Notes: generated from the letters alone by a model not told the origin. Positions 1 through 13,241 are shown, numbered from the stretch's first letter. The stretch: DNA of 64,000 bases from Zeus faber (GCA_960531495.1 OY482848.1:11724565-11788564), one strand, 5' to 3'. Made by a program: numbers and translations.

Positions 1-148
1 TTTTCACTGAATCATCCCAACACGGTGTAATATCATAATAGCATGTGAGTTACGTGCAAGCTCAATTCAGAGGAAATGTGGAGGGAGTGCTGCGTTGGTG
101 GACGGCCTTTCTACATTGAGAATAATCTCTTTTGTTCCCCTTTTCCAG

Positions 149-1556
<1,408 letters not shown>

Positions 1557-1779
1557 AAGTTGCCGGTATTTCCGCGTGGATGTGGAAGTGGGAAGCATCG
1601 CCGTCATTACCGAAACAAAATCGCCAGTTCACAAGACCTGAGATTATACACATTGCTTAATATTCCATTTCATATGAGTTGTATTTTCCTACATGCTGTC
1701 ACTCTGAGAGATTAAATTTTATTTTTACTTTTGTCTCATCAAAAACAAATGCTTTGCACTTGAGTGATTTTAAATGAAC

Positions 1780-1785
1780 AATAAA
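1780..1785 (+). terminator. Poly(A) signal for mettl26
   Basis: An AATAAA hexamer lies 224 bases after the mettl26 stop codon and is the best candidate for its 3' end. An earlier ATTAAA near 1711 is a weaker alternative. Confidence 0.6.
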
Positions 1786-1821
1786 CTTCCACTACCACAC
1801 TTGAAGGAAGGCTAGAATTGT

Positions 1822-1827
1822 TTTATT
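1822..1827 (-). terminator. Poly(A) signal for wfikkn1
   Basis: TTTATT on the + strand reads AATAAA on the - strand, about 520 bases after the wfikkn1 stop. It implies a 3' UTR of roughly 2343 down to about 1805. It sits only 36 bases from the opposing mettl26 signal. Confidence 0.55.
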
Positions 1828-2343
1828 TCCGCATTTTAAGATAGCAACATACAACTAAAACAAACACTGAAGAGGAATGGAAAATCTAACGGAGAGCAGG
1901 TGAAAGACATTATGATCAGAAAGATACTGAAAAACACAAAACAATGAAACAAGGATCTCAAGTTTTAAATAGGAATAGCGCAATAAACGGATTCATATGG
2001 AAAAAGATCATGTACAAGAACGAGAAATATAAAAAGCATCTATTCATTTAGCTTCACTAAATCTCTACTCTGTCATAGAAGGCTTCTTTCTCTGTTATAC
2101 TACAGCACAGCAGCCATTACAAATATTTGTTTTTGGAAACATTTAAGGGCAGCACATCGAGGAAACTGATCAATTGATCTGAGATGTATGGAAACCTCAG
2201 GCACACAAATGGTCCTTAACCTCAATATACTTGGTTCTTATTTTTAATTCATTAAATATCGGTCGATCATAGTGTGATAAACACAGTTCAGTTTATAAAG
2301 TACAGAAAACAATCTGATTTCCAAAAAACTGTTTGAAACCATC

Positions 2344-4924
2344 CTAGTCCTGGAGACGCAGCAAAATGTCACAAGTCTTTTTGCCCAGCGCCTCGCGTAT
2401 TTTCTTGAGCCTGCGCTCAGTGACGGTCCTGACGTAGCTGTCTGGCTGGATGATGGCCATGCCGTCCTGCACTACACCCATCACCAGCAAGGGGCTATCC
2501 TCCACGGTGATGTTGGGGCAGGGACAGCCCCAGTCTATCTTGGCGAGAGTCACTTCCAAGTGCTTGGTGTTGAAGAAAGTCAAGCCCATCTTTTCGTCCC
2601 TGAGAACCTCCTCCAGGCTGAAGCGGGCGATGCCAGAGTCCAGGTCTTCGATGAGCTCCGTCAGGCGGCCTACGATGGCAAAGTCGCTCCGGCACAAACT
2701 AGGCACCATTTTTCCCTTCATCCTGCATGTCTTACACGGCTTGTTCTTGGGCTGTGGGCAGTTTGCCTCGCACTCCTTCTTGCTCCGGAAGTTGTTGGGG
2801 TTCCCGTGGCAGCCGCCATATGCAAAGGCTTGGCACTGCTTCATGAAAGAATTCCAGGCCCATCGGGCCTCCCAGGTTTTGCAGGGACCCTGGACGGCCG
2901 GCAGCGAGCACATCCCCATCCCCTCCCGTTGGCAGGATACCTGGCACTCCTCATATGTCTCGAAGCGGTTGCGGCTGTCCTCGCAGCCGCCGTTGTTGAA
3001 GGCCACACAGGCTTCCTGCTTGCTGTCGTAGTACCAGTCCACGTGGCGCTCTCCGCTGCACTCCCTCTTGTCCATCTCTTCCAGGCAGTCCGCCGGAGAG
3101 AAAGGCCGCCCCATGGGCATCTCAGGGTCTTCGGAGAAGTCGTCTTCCGCTCGGCGGATGACCGACAGTGGGAAGTCTGCACGGAGGGCCCCTGCGGTGT
3201 TCCGTGCGATGCAGGTGTAGATGCCGGTGTCCCAGATCTGGGCATTGTAAATGACCAGCTGGCCGATGTTGGTGATGACCACATTGCCGTACATTTGGTC
3301 GGGCCTCATAATAAGCCGCTCGCGACGCTCACTCTGCTTCTCCCAAGTGACGTCGGGTCTGGGGACGCCAATCACGTCGCAGTGGAAGCTGACGGTGCCA
3401 CCCACATATATGGACTGGTGGCTTGGATTTGAGAACAGCGTGGGGGGCATGGGGTCCTCCAGGGAGGAAGTGGGCGTCGGGTGGGCCGTGGTGTCCTGAG
3501 GCAACGGGCTGGTGTGTGGTCCGGCGAGGTAAAAACGACAGGTCACCACAGTCAGAGTTACGCCACGGATGCAGGCCTCCGCATCCATGAAGCAGCGGTT
3601 GAAGTACGTGAGGCCGTCAGAGGCACAGGTGAAGTTGGGCTCCTTTTCACAGCGGTCCTGACACTTGCAGATGGGCTGGCCCTCCCAGATGTCGCAGGTC
3701 GCTCCCTGTTGGCTGCAGAGGAATCCTTGGCAGGTCGCTGTCGACCCGGGGCTCCCGTCTCCTTTGCCCCCGCCTGGCTCTGCAGAGGAACCGTCAGAGA
3801 AGCGTGCGGCCACACAGCTGTTCAGGCCGCAAACATTGGTGCAGCACTTCTCAAACTCTGCACAGTCCTGCACAAAATGTGGCAAAGAGGGTTCATTGAA
3901 GCAAATATCGACATATAAAAGAATACACTGTTGGTCAATACAATCAATGCAACTCTCACACACACAAATTGCTTTGTTGTTTCAACCGGGCTCCTTTCTT
4001 TCATTGTCTCGAACTAGAAGCAGTGGTGTGCAACAACTTTGTTCCTGTACTTAAGAATATTTTTCAAGTATAGGTAGTTATTTCAGTTTCACTTCAGACT
4101 TTTGGCTTTTATTCCCATTATATTTTTAAGCAAATAGCTGTATATTCTACTACATTTCTAATAGAGTTGCATTACTTAGATGTTTTATTCATCTGAATTT
4201 ATATTCATATATATGATATATACTGTGTATATATATAGTACGTATAGATATGTACATGTATATACACACACAAATACGTATATATATATTCACAATTCAT
4301 TCATATATATTTTCATTCATTTATTCATGTATATTCATATATATCAAAAGAAAGCCAAAGCAGAAAAAAAACAACCAAAAAACGCGATCAAACTGCTGAT
4401 TTAGAATCAGTTATGCATTATGTCCATTTCCTTCCTTATTCCTATAGTACCTGTCATGAACAGTCAACTGTAGAAAAACACATTAGTATGCAGTATTATT
4501 GGCAAGGACTTTTACTTTTCAAAAACTTTAATTACATTTAAGAGTAAGTAACTATATACTTAAATATCATTTTTACTTCGGTAGAAATGTCCGTAGGTAC
4601 TTTGACTGTTTACTGGTGTGACTTTGCGTCAGGTATTTACTTCTATCTCTGAGTACTTCTTCCAGTCACCTCGTCCGTGTTGCACTCCCTCTCGCAGGTG
4701 CTCTGAGCATCGACCCACAGGTTCGCGTTCAGCTTGTTGGGACAGAAGCCAACGTGTTCTGCGTGGGGTCCCGCCACGGAGGCGCTCCTGGAAGACCCGA
4801 GCCAGGCGCAAAACCACGCCGCCGTGAAGAGGACACGGATCCATCCCAAAAACGGTTTATTTGCGGAGAGATCATTTTGCCAGGGAATAAATCCATCTTT
4901 CCAGAGTCGTGTAAAATAATGCAT
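2344..4924 (-). CDS. wfikkn1: WFIKKN1, secreted multidomain protease-inhibitor-like antagonist of GDF8/GDF11
   Basis: Two exons: 4670-4924 (or from 4942) and 2344-3867 (stop TAG). Joined length is 592 aa, against about 550 in human. Domains in order: hydrophobic signal region; WAP domain split by the intron (FCPNKLN, STCERECNTDE / DCAEFEKCCTNVCGLNSC); Kazal/follistatin-like (ATCDIWEGQPICKCQDRC); Ig domain (VSFHCDV to DTGIYTCIARN); two Kunitz domains (each with its GGC core, FNNGGCEDSRNRF and AYGGCHGNPNNF); NTR/netrin domain beginning CKTCRMKGK. The family binds myostatin and GDF11 extracellularly. Paralogue WFIKKN1 rather than WFIKKN2 is chosen from synteny with mettl26 and rab40c. The start is uncertain because in-frame ATGs at 4924 and 4942 both lie well before the hydrophobic stretch. 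Confidence 0.93.
4018..4668. mobile_element. Teleost interspersed repeat filling the wfikkn1 intron
   Basis: The intron between 3868 and 4669 is largely one repeat with the AGTAC/TACTTTT-rich wording typical of a very common teleost element. Its + end starts near 4019 (GCAGTGGTGTGC) and its other end reads GGAAGAAGTACTCAGA on the - strand, a few bases inside the splice donor. The middle holds a TA-rich region at about 4187-4350. Family name not assigned. Confidence 0.55.
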
Positions 4925-5419
4925 TGCTGCTCTTGTACACATGCGTTGCTATTATTATTATAATAATAATTATAATTATGATTATTATTATCATCCCCCA
5001 AATAATTCCATAACTCCGCCAGGTCCTCCAATGCTGCCGAGGACCAATAATCCCAAAAGAGAGGAACAATTTGCCCAAAATCCTCGCTCAGAGTGTCCAA
5101 TTATCATAAAGTGGACTACATGGTTCCAGAGGAGCGGCACAATGGGAGCAGGGCGAGGGGGGACCGGGCTGGGAGGGCAGCCCCCTCTGACCGCCCCCAC
5201 GGCCCCACCACTGTCGGGCTTCATGCGGGCAGCTCCGTGGGCTGCAACTGGACAAACATTGTAAAAAAGAAGAAAAAAAAAAAAAAAGTTCAAAGCAGAG
5301 CTGCTGCCAGGTGACAAACACAATGTTTCATGGGGCCAGACAGGATTTATGGAGGTTCCGTCTATAAATACGGTAATAACCGCTCCCTCTCCCATTAACA
5401 GTGGAGGGAGAAGTGGGCC

Positions 5420-5722
5420 TACTCACTCAGACCCTTTTACTTCAGTACGAAAAAAGTACAGAAGTGGACGAACCCTGGCACAAAAGGACTCTAGTAAAAA
5501 GTGAAAGTACCACTCGCTGTTGAATGTACTTAAAGTATTCAACGTAAAAGTATTTGTCGCATGCAGTGCCCCTAATATAATAGAACCTATAAACAATATT
5601 ACAATGAAATAAGTCTCTACTGCATCTTTTTTTTTCTGCAGATGACTGTGAATGTATCTAAAATAACATAGTATGAGATTATTTCAAATAGAATAAGATA
5701 ACAATAAAATAGTATTGGGTAA

Positions 5723-5763
<41 letters not shown>

Positions 5764-5985
5764 ACATAAATCCAGATTTGTTTGAGTAACTTGAGAAATA
5801 AATAGTTATAAACTGAGTAACAAAGTACAGATATGGGCTTTGAAATGTAATGGAGTAAAAGTCCAAAGTTTCCCAAACTGAACATACATGTAAGTTTGTA
5901 CAGGTGCTCGAAAAAAAACAACTACTTAAGTACAGTAACAAAGTATTTGTACTTTGTTACTATCCAACAAAATAAGCAGTGCTGG
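5420..5985 (-). mobile_element. Second copy of the same teleost repeat family, opposite side of wfikkn1 exon 1
   Basis: The region carries the same TACTTAAGTACAGTAACAAAG and AGTACAGAAGTGGA type wording as the intronic element, with a (TA)n block at 5729-5760 inside. It lies just upstream of wfikkn1 exon 1. Limits are approximate. Confidence 0.5.
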
Positions 5986-6192
5986 GGATTGCGTGCAACC
6001 AATGAAATCAGTTGTAACTGACTGAATTCTGAGTTGGTTGTTTAAAAGAGATATATTACACGGCAGCAGGATATTGTGGGAATTAAACATGTCTGAACTA
6101 GGTGACACAAAAGAACAATTCATGTGAAGTAGGAGTAAACACCAGTCACGGGTGTAAAAAAAACTGGTTGTTTACGTTTATCTTGTCTAGGC

Positions 6193-6347
6193 CGGTAGTC
6201 CTCAATGTGGGGTCCGGAGACCCCCAGGGGGTCATTTACAAGACGTTAGCACCATTAGAGAATGTGCAATGACGACTGTTTTGTTCATAAGTTTCACTGT
6301 TGTCTCCCTGAATATAGTAGACAGGTGTGGAACAATAAAAACCCCTG
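6193..6347. mobile_element. Short hAT-like MITE, about 155 bp
   Basis: The right end, read on the - strand, begins CAGGGGTTTTTATTG, a classic hAT terminus; the left end CGGTAGTCCTCAATG is its degraded partner. Flanking 8-mers GTCTAGGC (6185-6192) and GTCTAGAC (6348-6355) match at 7 of 8 positions, the target-site size of hAT transposons. No coding capacity. Confidence 0.6.
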
Positions 6348-6807
6348 GTCTAGACGTGGGTCAACCCGCCATCATCCCTCATTCACACACAGCTCAGAGA
6401 TGCCACGGTCAGGTGGGAAACCGTGAGGCGTCACATGTTCAATACCGTGTGACTCGGTTTTGTCCCTGCGCTGCTGCAGGGCTCTGAGAAGGAACTCCCC
6501 AGTTCTTTTCATTGGAAATGACCCCTTGACCTCTCGGTGGCTTTTGACCGCACGGCATTCAAGCACTGCCACGGTGTCCCGGTGATCCGCAACTGGCCAA
6601 TAACGCGAGAGCAACTAATCAATTCAGAACCCCCCACACACATTTAATGCACTTGAGCATGATACCGAGGGGCAAGGAATGGACAAAGGAGACAAAAATT
6701 CCCACAATTCACGCTGACCTCGAAAGAAAACCTTTGAATGACAATCATGCCGTTTTTAATTAAGTTGACAGTTTAATGCGAATGCAAAACAAGCTTGTGC
6801 TCTGACC

Positions 6808-6813
6808 CTTTAT
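6808..6813 (-). terminator. Candidate distal poly(A) signal for rab40c
   Basis: TTTATT (+), i.e. AATAAA on the - strand, about 1.07 kb after the rab40c stop codon. A nearer ATTAAA lies at 7803-7808. Which is used cannot be told from sequence. Confidence 0.3.
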
Positions 6814-6843
6814 TCAGCTGGATGATACATTGCTTTAAATATA

Positions 6844-6847
<4 letters not shown>

Positions 6848-6921
<74 letters not shown>
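6848..6921. repeat. (TA)n microsatellite
   Basis: About 74 bases of uninterrupted TA, between wfikkn1 and rab40c. Short C-run at 7069-7085 follows. The rest of 6350-7800 shows no gene; part is probably the rab40c 3' UTR. Confidence 0.95.
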
Positions 6922-6924
<3 letters not shown>

Positions 6925-7879
6925 GATAGATGTCTCTTAATACAATCAACCATCGCCAGACATTGGACATATATTGCTTTAAACCTAACTTGTCAAATTG
7001 TGTTGACCCCTCTCACTTGTTTCTGCAACACACCGTATATATTGGCAGAGCAATAGAAAACATGCGCACCCCCCCCCCCCCCCCCAAAAAAATCGTCCTT
7101 ACAACTTGTTGTAAACATGACCTTGACACTCGGAATGTTTGACTGGAAATAGATAACATTCTAAACAGACGTGGAAGGAACTGTGAAACTGTCAACAATC
7201 AAGACAACCCTCCTGCTCCTCAAGACGGACCACTTCATCGAGGGGTTGAAGTACTTTAAAATATTCCCAAAACTGGCCATATAAAATACTTTTATACTGT
7301 GACATTTACTTCTCAGTTAACATCAAAGACATTGTGCAGGTTCTAAATTTGATCCTTCCAGAAATTAACATGTAATTTCGTGTTCCTAGAAATAATTTAA
7401 TTTATCATTAGGCTGGTTCCATCATAACTGATATCGGCAACACTATCAGCAACTGCAAAAGACAGTTCCACTTCGAATCATAAACAACCATATCAATGAA
7501 GACAATTTGAAAAAGTTATAAACAGTTTAAAAGTAACAGAAGCCAAAACAGTAGTGTTAACAGGACAGCAACAATCCTCAACTTGACTCACATCTGTGAG
7601 AGGCCTCCAAAGACATCTGCTTTTGCTTCATCACAGTGAGCAGCTGTGGGCGTAGGAGGACGAAACGCAAACGGGAATTCCACAAGATGGCATCAGTTAC
7701 TTAAAAAAAAACAACAACAACTCACTCAGTCCCGTTGCTTGGTCACTGTGAACCCAGAGCTGTATCGCTCATAAAGGCGGCAGCTCCGGCTGTTCCACTC
7801 CGCTTTAATAAACCTTCGGGGACCAACGGTGAAATCAATACCCGCGCCGTGGAAGGAACCCACTGTCCGTTCCTCTACA

Positions 7880-9792
7880 CTACGATATCTTACAATTCCC
7901 CTTGGAGGACGATGAGTTCTTTGGGGGGCTCTGAGGAGGCCTGAAGGATTTTGAGCGTTTGAGGCTGTTGCCCTTGCTACCGCTGCCACCAGCGCCTCCC
8001 GAGGCCACGTTGTTAGCTACAGAGTAGGAGCGTCCGTGCATCATGACGGCATTCATGCCGTTAGCCATGGAGAAGGACTTGAGGTGGGACTTGATGGCCA
8101 CCGGAAGCGGCAGCTTGTCAATGAGGTGCACCGGCGTACACGACACGATGGAACGACAGCAGAGGTCCTGGAGGCTGAAGACTGAAGAAAGGGAGGGCAC
8201 ATATATTATTTAGACATAAAGCCGGATAGAAAGTTCAACCTTTATAAGAGGAAATGCAATGAAGGCAAATCTGTTCAGCTAAGTTTCAGGAGATGTTTTT
8301 TGATACAATCGTACTAGTATGTGAACATTTTACTGTGCCCAAAACCATAGTATGCACAAAAAAGCATGCAAAAAATGTCAATCTGATATATTACATCTGG
8401 TGAAGTCTCGTAGTGCCTGTATAAATCAAACAGATCCAATATGGTTGTGAGCCACACCTGAGTGTAGCCTCCTGTATTGCCTTAATAATTAAAATTCAAA
8501 CAAAAGTAAAGGAATGTCATTGGCCTTGCTTTCCATACCTCTGTTGGGCCTCCAAAATTTCTCCATACCATGCCTCATCAGCACAATGCGCGACAGCTCC
8601 GTGAACGACTCAATGACATTGAAGTTGCAAAGAGGGCTGACCTCAAAGAAAGTCATGCTGTTTTTCTCAGCATAGGCCCTCGCCTGCTCTGTTGGCACCT
8701 GCCGTTTGAAGGCCAGGTGAAGCCGGTTTCCAACCAGGATCCTCGGCACACCTGGAGCATGCTGCAGAAACAGAATAAGGAGTTGTTTCCTCAGCATCTT
8801 GTGGCATTTCCATAATCAAGTGCAGGCATTATAGTGGCATTTATAATGATTTACATAGTCTTGATGGAGAGACATGCTCTTTCCGGTATATAAATCCTAT
8901 AAAATTAATTCTGAAGGCAGTCAAAATGATCATAGATGACTTGGTTTGGTTTACCTCATCTATCTCACGGATCCAGCGATCAATGCCATCAAAAGACCAG
9001 CCATTAGTGATATCGTAAACTAACAGGATGCCCTGTGGGATAGTAAGCAAAAACAAAAATCAAATTTTTACAAGCAATATCATAAAAACAAGATTTTAAA
9101 TATGCCAAATGGGAAATTGATAATGGCAACAACAATCACAAATATTTTAATAAAAGATCGGGTTACCTGTGCTCCCCGAGAATAAGACCTAAAGATGGTG
9201 CAGAATCTGCCCTGGCCTGAGGTGTCCCTGTTTTGGACACACAAAACATGTTACTGGGACGATTTGTTTTTTATTCCTTCTCTCACCCACTATAAATAAT
9301 CAATGTTTGTTTTTATATATATATATATATATATGTATATATAGTATTTAAATAGATATAATATTTATTATATATTTATCATTAACAATTAAGACACTCC
9401 ACCTCTTTGAATAAGACGCCTGGACGTTGCTCACATTGGAAATGTGTTGTAAACAAATCCTAGCGTGTGTACACATTTCTCTTAAATTTGCCTTACCACA
9501 GCTCCAATTTCACTCTTCTCCCGTCCAGCAGTATTGTGGTAGTTTTGTAGTCAATCCCTGAGGAATAACAAAACGATCAATGGACCGTTTCTCAAGCAGA
9601 AACGTAACTAATAGCTAGTCTTACAAAATAAAGAGATCGCAAGTCCATACCACTGCTATAGGCGTACGGTGACTCCACGGACCCGTCTTGCAGACTTTCC
9701 AGGATCTCCCCTTTACCCACATCGCTGTCTCCGACCAGCAGGAACTTTAGCAGGTAGTCGTAGCTCTTGACAGGGCTGCCCTGGTTCCCCAT
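7880..9792 (-). CDS. rab40c: RAB40C, SOCS-box Rab GTPase
   Basis: Six exons: 9651-9792, 9497-9557, 9167-9227, 8955-9032, 8539-8761, 7880-8181; 288 aa, frame intact. The GTPase part shows the P-loop GDSDVGKGE, switch 2 WDTSGQGRF, and the guanine-base block [11 protein letters not shown]. The C-terminal SOCS box reads [20 protein letters not shown] followed by [19 protein letters not shown], and the protein ends in a lipidation-type cysteine motif, NCKIS. Rab40 proteins are substrate receptors for Cullin-5 ubiquitin ligases. The start at 9792 matches the family start [17 protein letters not shown]; an in-frame ATG at 9804 would add four residues. The Ser/Gly-rich insert before [18 protein letters not shown] is longer than in mammals. 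Identity is very confident. Confidence 0.96.
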
Positions 9793-9936
9793 CATCCCAC
9801 GCATTGGCTTCGGTTTACCCAGAGCCTTAAGCCCGTTCCCGACGTCAGCTGTTCGTGGTCGAGAACACGTGTCGCTGAAGTACGGTGTGAAGTGTGTTTA
9901 AACTCAAAACAATGTTGACGCTAGCTGGCTAGCGAC

Positions 9937-9966
9937 AAGCCAGCTAGCATCAAGCCAGCTAGCATG
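9937..9966. repeat. Short tandem duplication upstream of rab40c
   Basis: A 15-base unit, CAAGCCAGCTAGCAT, occurs twice in a row, next to GCTAGCTGGCTAGC palindromes. It lies in the rab40c 5' flank about 150 bases above the start codon. Confidence 0.7.
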
Positions 9967-10163
9967 CATGACAGCGATGCATTCTGCCACCGAAAATGCC
10001 AACAAGTAACCTTGGTCCGACAAAACAAAAGAACCCACAATTTTTATTTTTTTTTAATCACCGAATATGATATAATATCATGAAAATAAAAATAAAAAAG
10101 GTCAGTACAGACTGTCGATGATCATCATTTCGCTCGGCCAGTGTAGCGTCCTGGTCCTGATAA

Positions 10164-10184
10164 CTTCCGCTACGCAACTTCCGG
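10164..10184. promoter_or_regulatory. Paired ETS-type sites in the rab40c/zp3-like intergenic region
   Basis: AACTTCCGCTACG and ACTTCCGG (10177-10184) are ETS/GABP-like motifs 370-390 bases upstream of the rab40c start, directly beside the (TA)n tract. Motif match only. Confidence 0.35.

Positions 10185-10190
<6 letters not shown>

Positions 10191-10270
<80 letters not shown>
10191..10270. repeat. (TA)n microsatellite between divergent genes
   Basis: About 80 bases of TA repeats between the rab40c and zp3-like promoters. Confidence 0.95.
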
Positions 10271-10273
<3 letters not shown>

Positions 10274-10522
10274 AAAATATATATAAAATATATATAAAAT
10301 ATATAGTTTTATTTACGTTTAAAAATGTTAACTCTTGATTATAAAATCATATGATAAAAAAAACATACATTTTGCACAATCTCCAACACATTTGTTTCTA
10401 CATTTTACAAACACAAAGGGGTATGTCAGAGATGAACATATGTTTAACCATTAGTTCATCCTCATTGGCTGTCTGTAATTACGATTATCAGCAGCTGGGA
10501 TCATTAGTACCAAGCAGGCAGA

Positions 10523-10528
10523 TATAAA
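10523..10528 (+). promoter_or_regulatory. TATA box of the zp3-like gene
   Basis: TATAAA lies 94 bases before the start codon and about 25-30 bases before a likely cap-site region near 10553, a normal spacing for a tissue-restricted promoter. Confidence 0.65.
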
Positions 10529-10621
10529 GGCCAGTGCACGGGCCCCCCGCCTCCTCCCAGCTCCCTAAAGCCAGTGTCAACGTTCCGGGGTCAGGTAACG
10601 CTGCTGCTGGTGCCCGGCACG

Positions 10622-13095
10622 ATGGGGACGTCGGTAGCGCCGGTCTTTTTGTTGGTTTGCGCTTCTGTGTCCCTGCATCAGTTTGACTCTGTAAGGGGAC
10701 AGGGCCTGTTTGTGGACGATCCCATCGCGGCGTGGGACGCCATGGCGACGGTGCTGGCAAAGGAGAGGGCTCAAGTGCTGGAGCCGAGGGCCCCGTCCTC
10801 CGGGGGCGGTGCAAGGAGGGCTTCGCAGCCGGCGCCCTTGAACGTCCCTCGAGCTGTCCGTGTCCCGACTAGTACTGCCTGGAAGGATCCCATGAGGCCC
10901 GGAACGGTTGGGATGGCGATGCCCCCTTTTGTGAAGGAGGTGCTGAGTGTAACCGCTGCTCCTGCAGTTTCTCACAAAGCTCCTTTTGCAGTGGTTCAAA
11001 TCTTGTGCAACCTTGATAGAATATATACACGGGTCGTGAGGCAGCTGTTTGGCTCCAAATCTGCTTACAAATACTTGAAACTGGGCAACTGTTCTGTTAA
11101 CCAAGCCACCCCGATGCACTACTACTTCCTGTACCTGCTCGACACTGACTGCGGGTTCCATAAGCAGGTTGGTGATGCATGGAATGTACCTGGAAGAAGC
11201 TGGAATTGAGCCTTGAAAGTATCCCGCAGAAGATGAACCTATTCACGCGTCAGGTTTCTGTTTTAGAGCAATGTGGACGATCTGTCCATCTCCACGGTGC
11301 TCCACTTCACCCCGGATCCCACCAGTCCTGTTGTGAGGGAGCTTTCATTTGAGGTTCCCATAGAATGTAAATACCACAGGTGAGACGTCTCCGTCCCGTC
11401 TCCCTTTTCCTCGAGTCTATTGTACTGTACCTAACTGGCAATGCTTTATAAACTGTCTGCACTTTGCAGACTCATTGTTTTGCACCGTCTGTATGGGGCC
11501 ATGGAACTTGGCCATGGAGAGGAAATGGTGTCTAGGGTTGCCGTATTTCGGTGAAGCGTTTGTTTACCAGTTAAGCTACTGAAACTCGATGATCTGTGCA
11601 TGGCACTGCTATGGGCATGTGCCAGTTGCAGCAGTGCTCCACTATTCCTTCTAACTTAGTTTCTAGATACATAATTTTTTTTAACCTCTACTTTAATTGT
11701 TTTTTCAACGCCTGCTGCGGACCTTCTGCACCTGAATTTCCAGTGTGAAATATCTAGTTTAAGTGCTGGTGTGCTACTTCTGTAGCCCTCACGTCAACCC
11801 TGACAAAATGTTCCTCCCACATTTTGGCTGCTTTAAAACTCTTTTTTTGTGTCTTTCAGGACATTTCACTCGTATCAGGTTGGCTTCAAGCCCAAAATAG
11901 AAGGCGGCACAATTTTCAAAAGCCTCAGATCACAAACTAGTGGAATGATCATTGCTCAAGATGGTACGGTGCAACTCAAACTACATGTTTTATACGCCAG
12001 GACTAGCTCTGGTGGACAAGCTGCATATTAAATGACGTGACTAATACGCTTCCATCTAACATGTACTAAACCTCACTGCCTTCAGCATCCGGGGATGAAA
12101 TAACTGGTCCCAAAGTCTACATCTTGGGACGACCGATGTACTTTGAGGTGACCCTTTCAGCGGTCACTGCCGAGAGGGTGTACGTCAACGAGTGCTTCAT
12201 GACTCACTCCCGAGACCCCAAATCCACTCCAAAATATGCGGTGATCGAGAACTACGGGTAATGCGATGATGACCTTCATATCGAGAGTTGTGCTTTGCAA
12301 TGGGGCAGGGGCTTGATCTAGTTTCTCTAAATGACAGATGTATGATAGACTCTGTAAAGAGTGACCGGTCAAAATTCATCGCGTCCACATCACCGCTGTC
12401 TGTCAAGTTTTCCGTCAGCGCCTTCATTTTCAAGGCAATGGCTTCGAGTTCAGCCACACGACAGGTATCAATGCCACTTTGCTTTCTACAGTCTTATACA
12501 ATTGTCTTGGTGAACTTCTGATTTATAGAATTAATTCCCCCCCAGCAACTTTACATGCATTGTGAAATCACTAGTGGCTCTTCTACTCCAACTGAACTTG
12601 CAAAGGCCTGCAATTATGAGGCCCAACAAGGAAGGTAGGTTTGCTGTCGTTAACCTCATCTGTGACTCTTTACACGGCACCTACTGAGACTCTCCCTTTT
12701 CCCTAAGCTGGAGGGAGCTGTACAGTGACTCGAATGTCTGCGCTTGCTGCCACGACTCCTCCTGCGGCTCGGCAATGCCGAAGAGTAAGTTTGCGACTAG
12801 ATTTCCAGTCGGAGGTGTAGTAGGCCTACGCTACGGCTGCTTGAGTAAAATGTCTCAGCTTCATACATGACGCAACTGAAATAATTTCACCCTGGGCTTT
12901 AATTTCCAGAAGTGGCTCTGACTTCCTGTATTTCTCTCAGGTGCCAAGACCATCACCTCAAGTCAACCCTGGGAGGTAGACTTCAGCAGTAGTGACGAGG
13001 ATGTTTCTGAAGCGGAGCCTCTCTTCAACTTATTTGAGGCTGAATTTCCTGACAGCGAAGACCAAAATCTTGACTACTGGGATGCCAACTACTAA
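10622..13095 (+). CDS. Zona pellucida ZP3-type egg-coat protein
   Basis: Eight exons: 10622-11167, 11267-11379, 11860-11963, 12086-12257, 12338-12464, 12546-12634, 12708-12784, 12941-13095; 460 aa with frame kept at every junction. The eight-exon layout fits ZP3 genes. A signal peptide (VFLLVCASVSL) is followed by a Pro/Arg-rich region, then the ZP module: GNCSVNQATPMHYYFLY, LDTDCGF, FEVPIECKYHR, the linker and ZP-C with YVNECFMTHSRDP, YGCMIDS, LYMHCEI and CACCHDSSC. Such proteins polymerise into the egg envelope. The C-terminus is acidic, ending DYWDANY, and I see no transmembrane segment. Which fish zp3 paralogue (a to f) it is cannot be settled by eye. Confidence 0.92.
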
Positions 13096-13241
13096 ATTTG
13101 TTGCCGCCAAGCAAATCAAATTGTACAGTCCTCTTGATAAACTCTTAAATGCTGTAAAGTTCAGTCTCATTACTGACCCACCCGAATAATACACCTTGAA
13201 TTCAGGGCATTACAGCAAATGCTTAATTTGAACATGTGAAC

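Noticed and set aside
2560-3432. 290-codon + strand frame
   Set aside because: It is the antisense shadow of wfikkn1 exon 2, whose domain content is unmistakable.
7069-7085. C-run as a G-quadruplex regulator
   Set aside because: A single homopolymer without spaced G-tracts; no link to a promoter.
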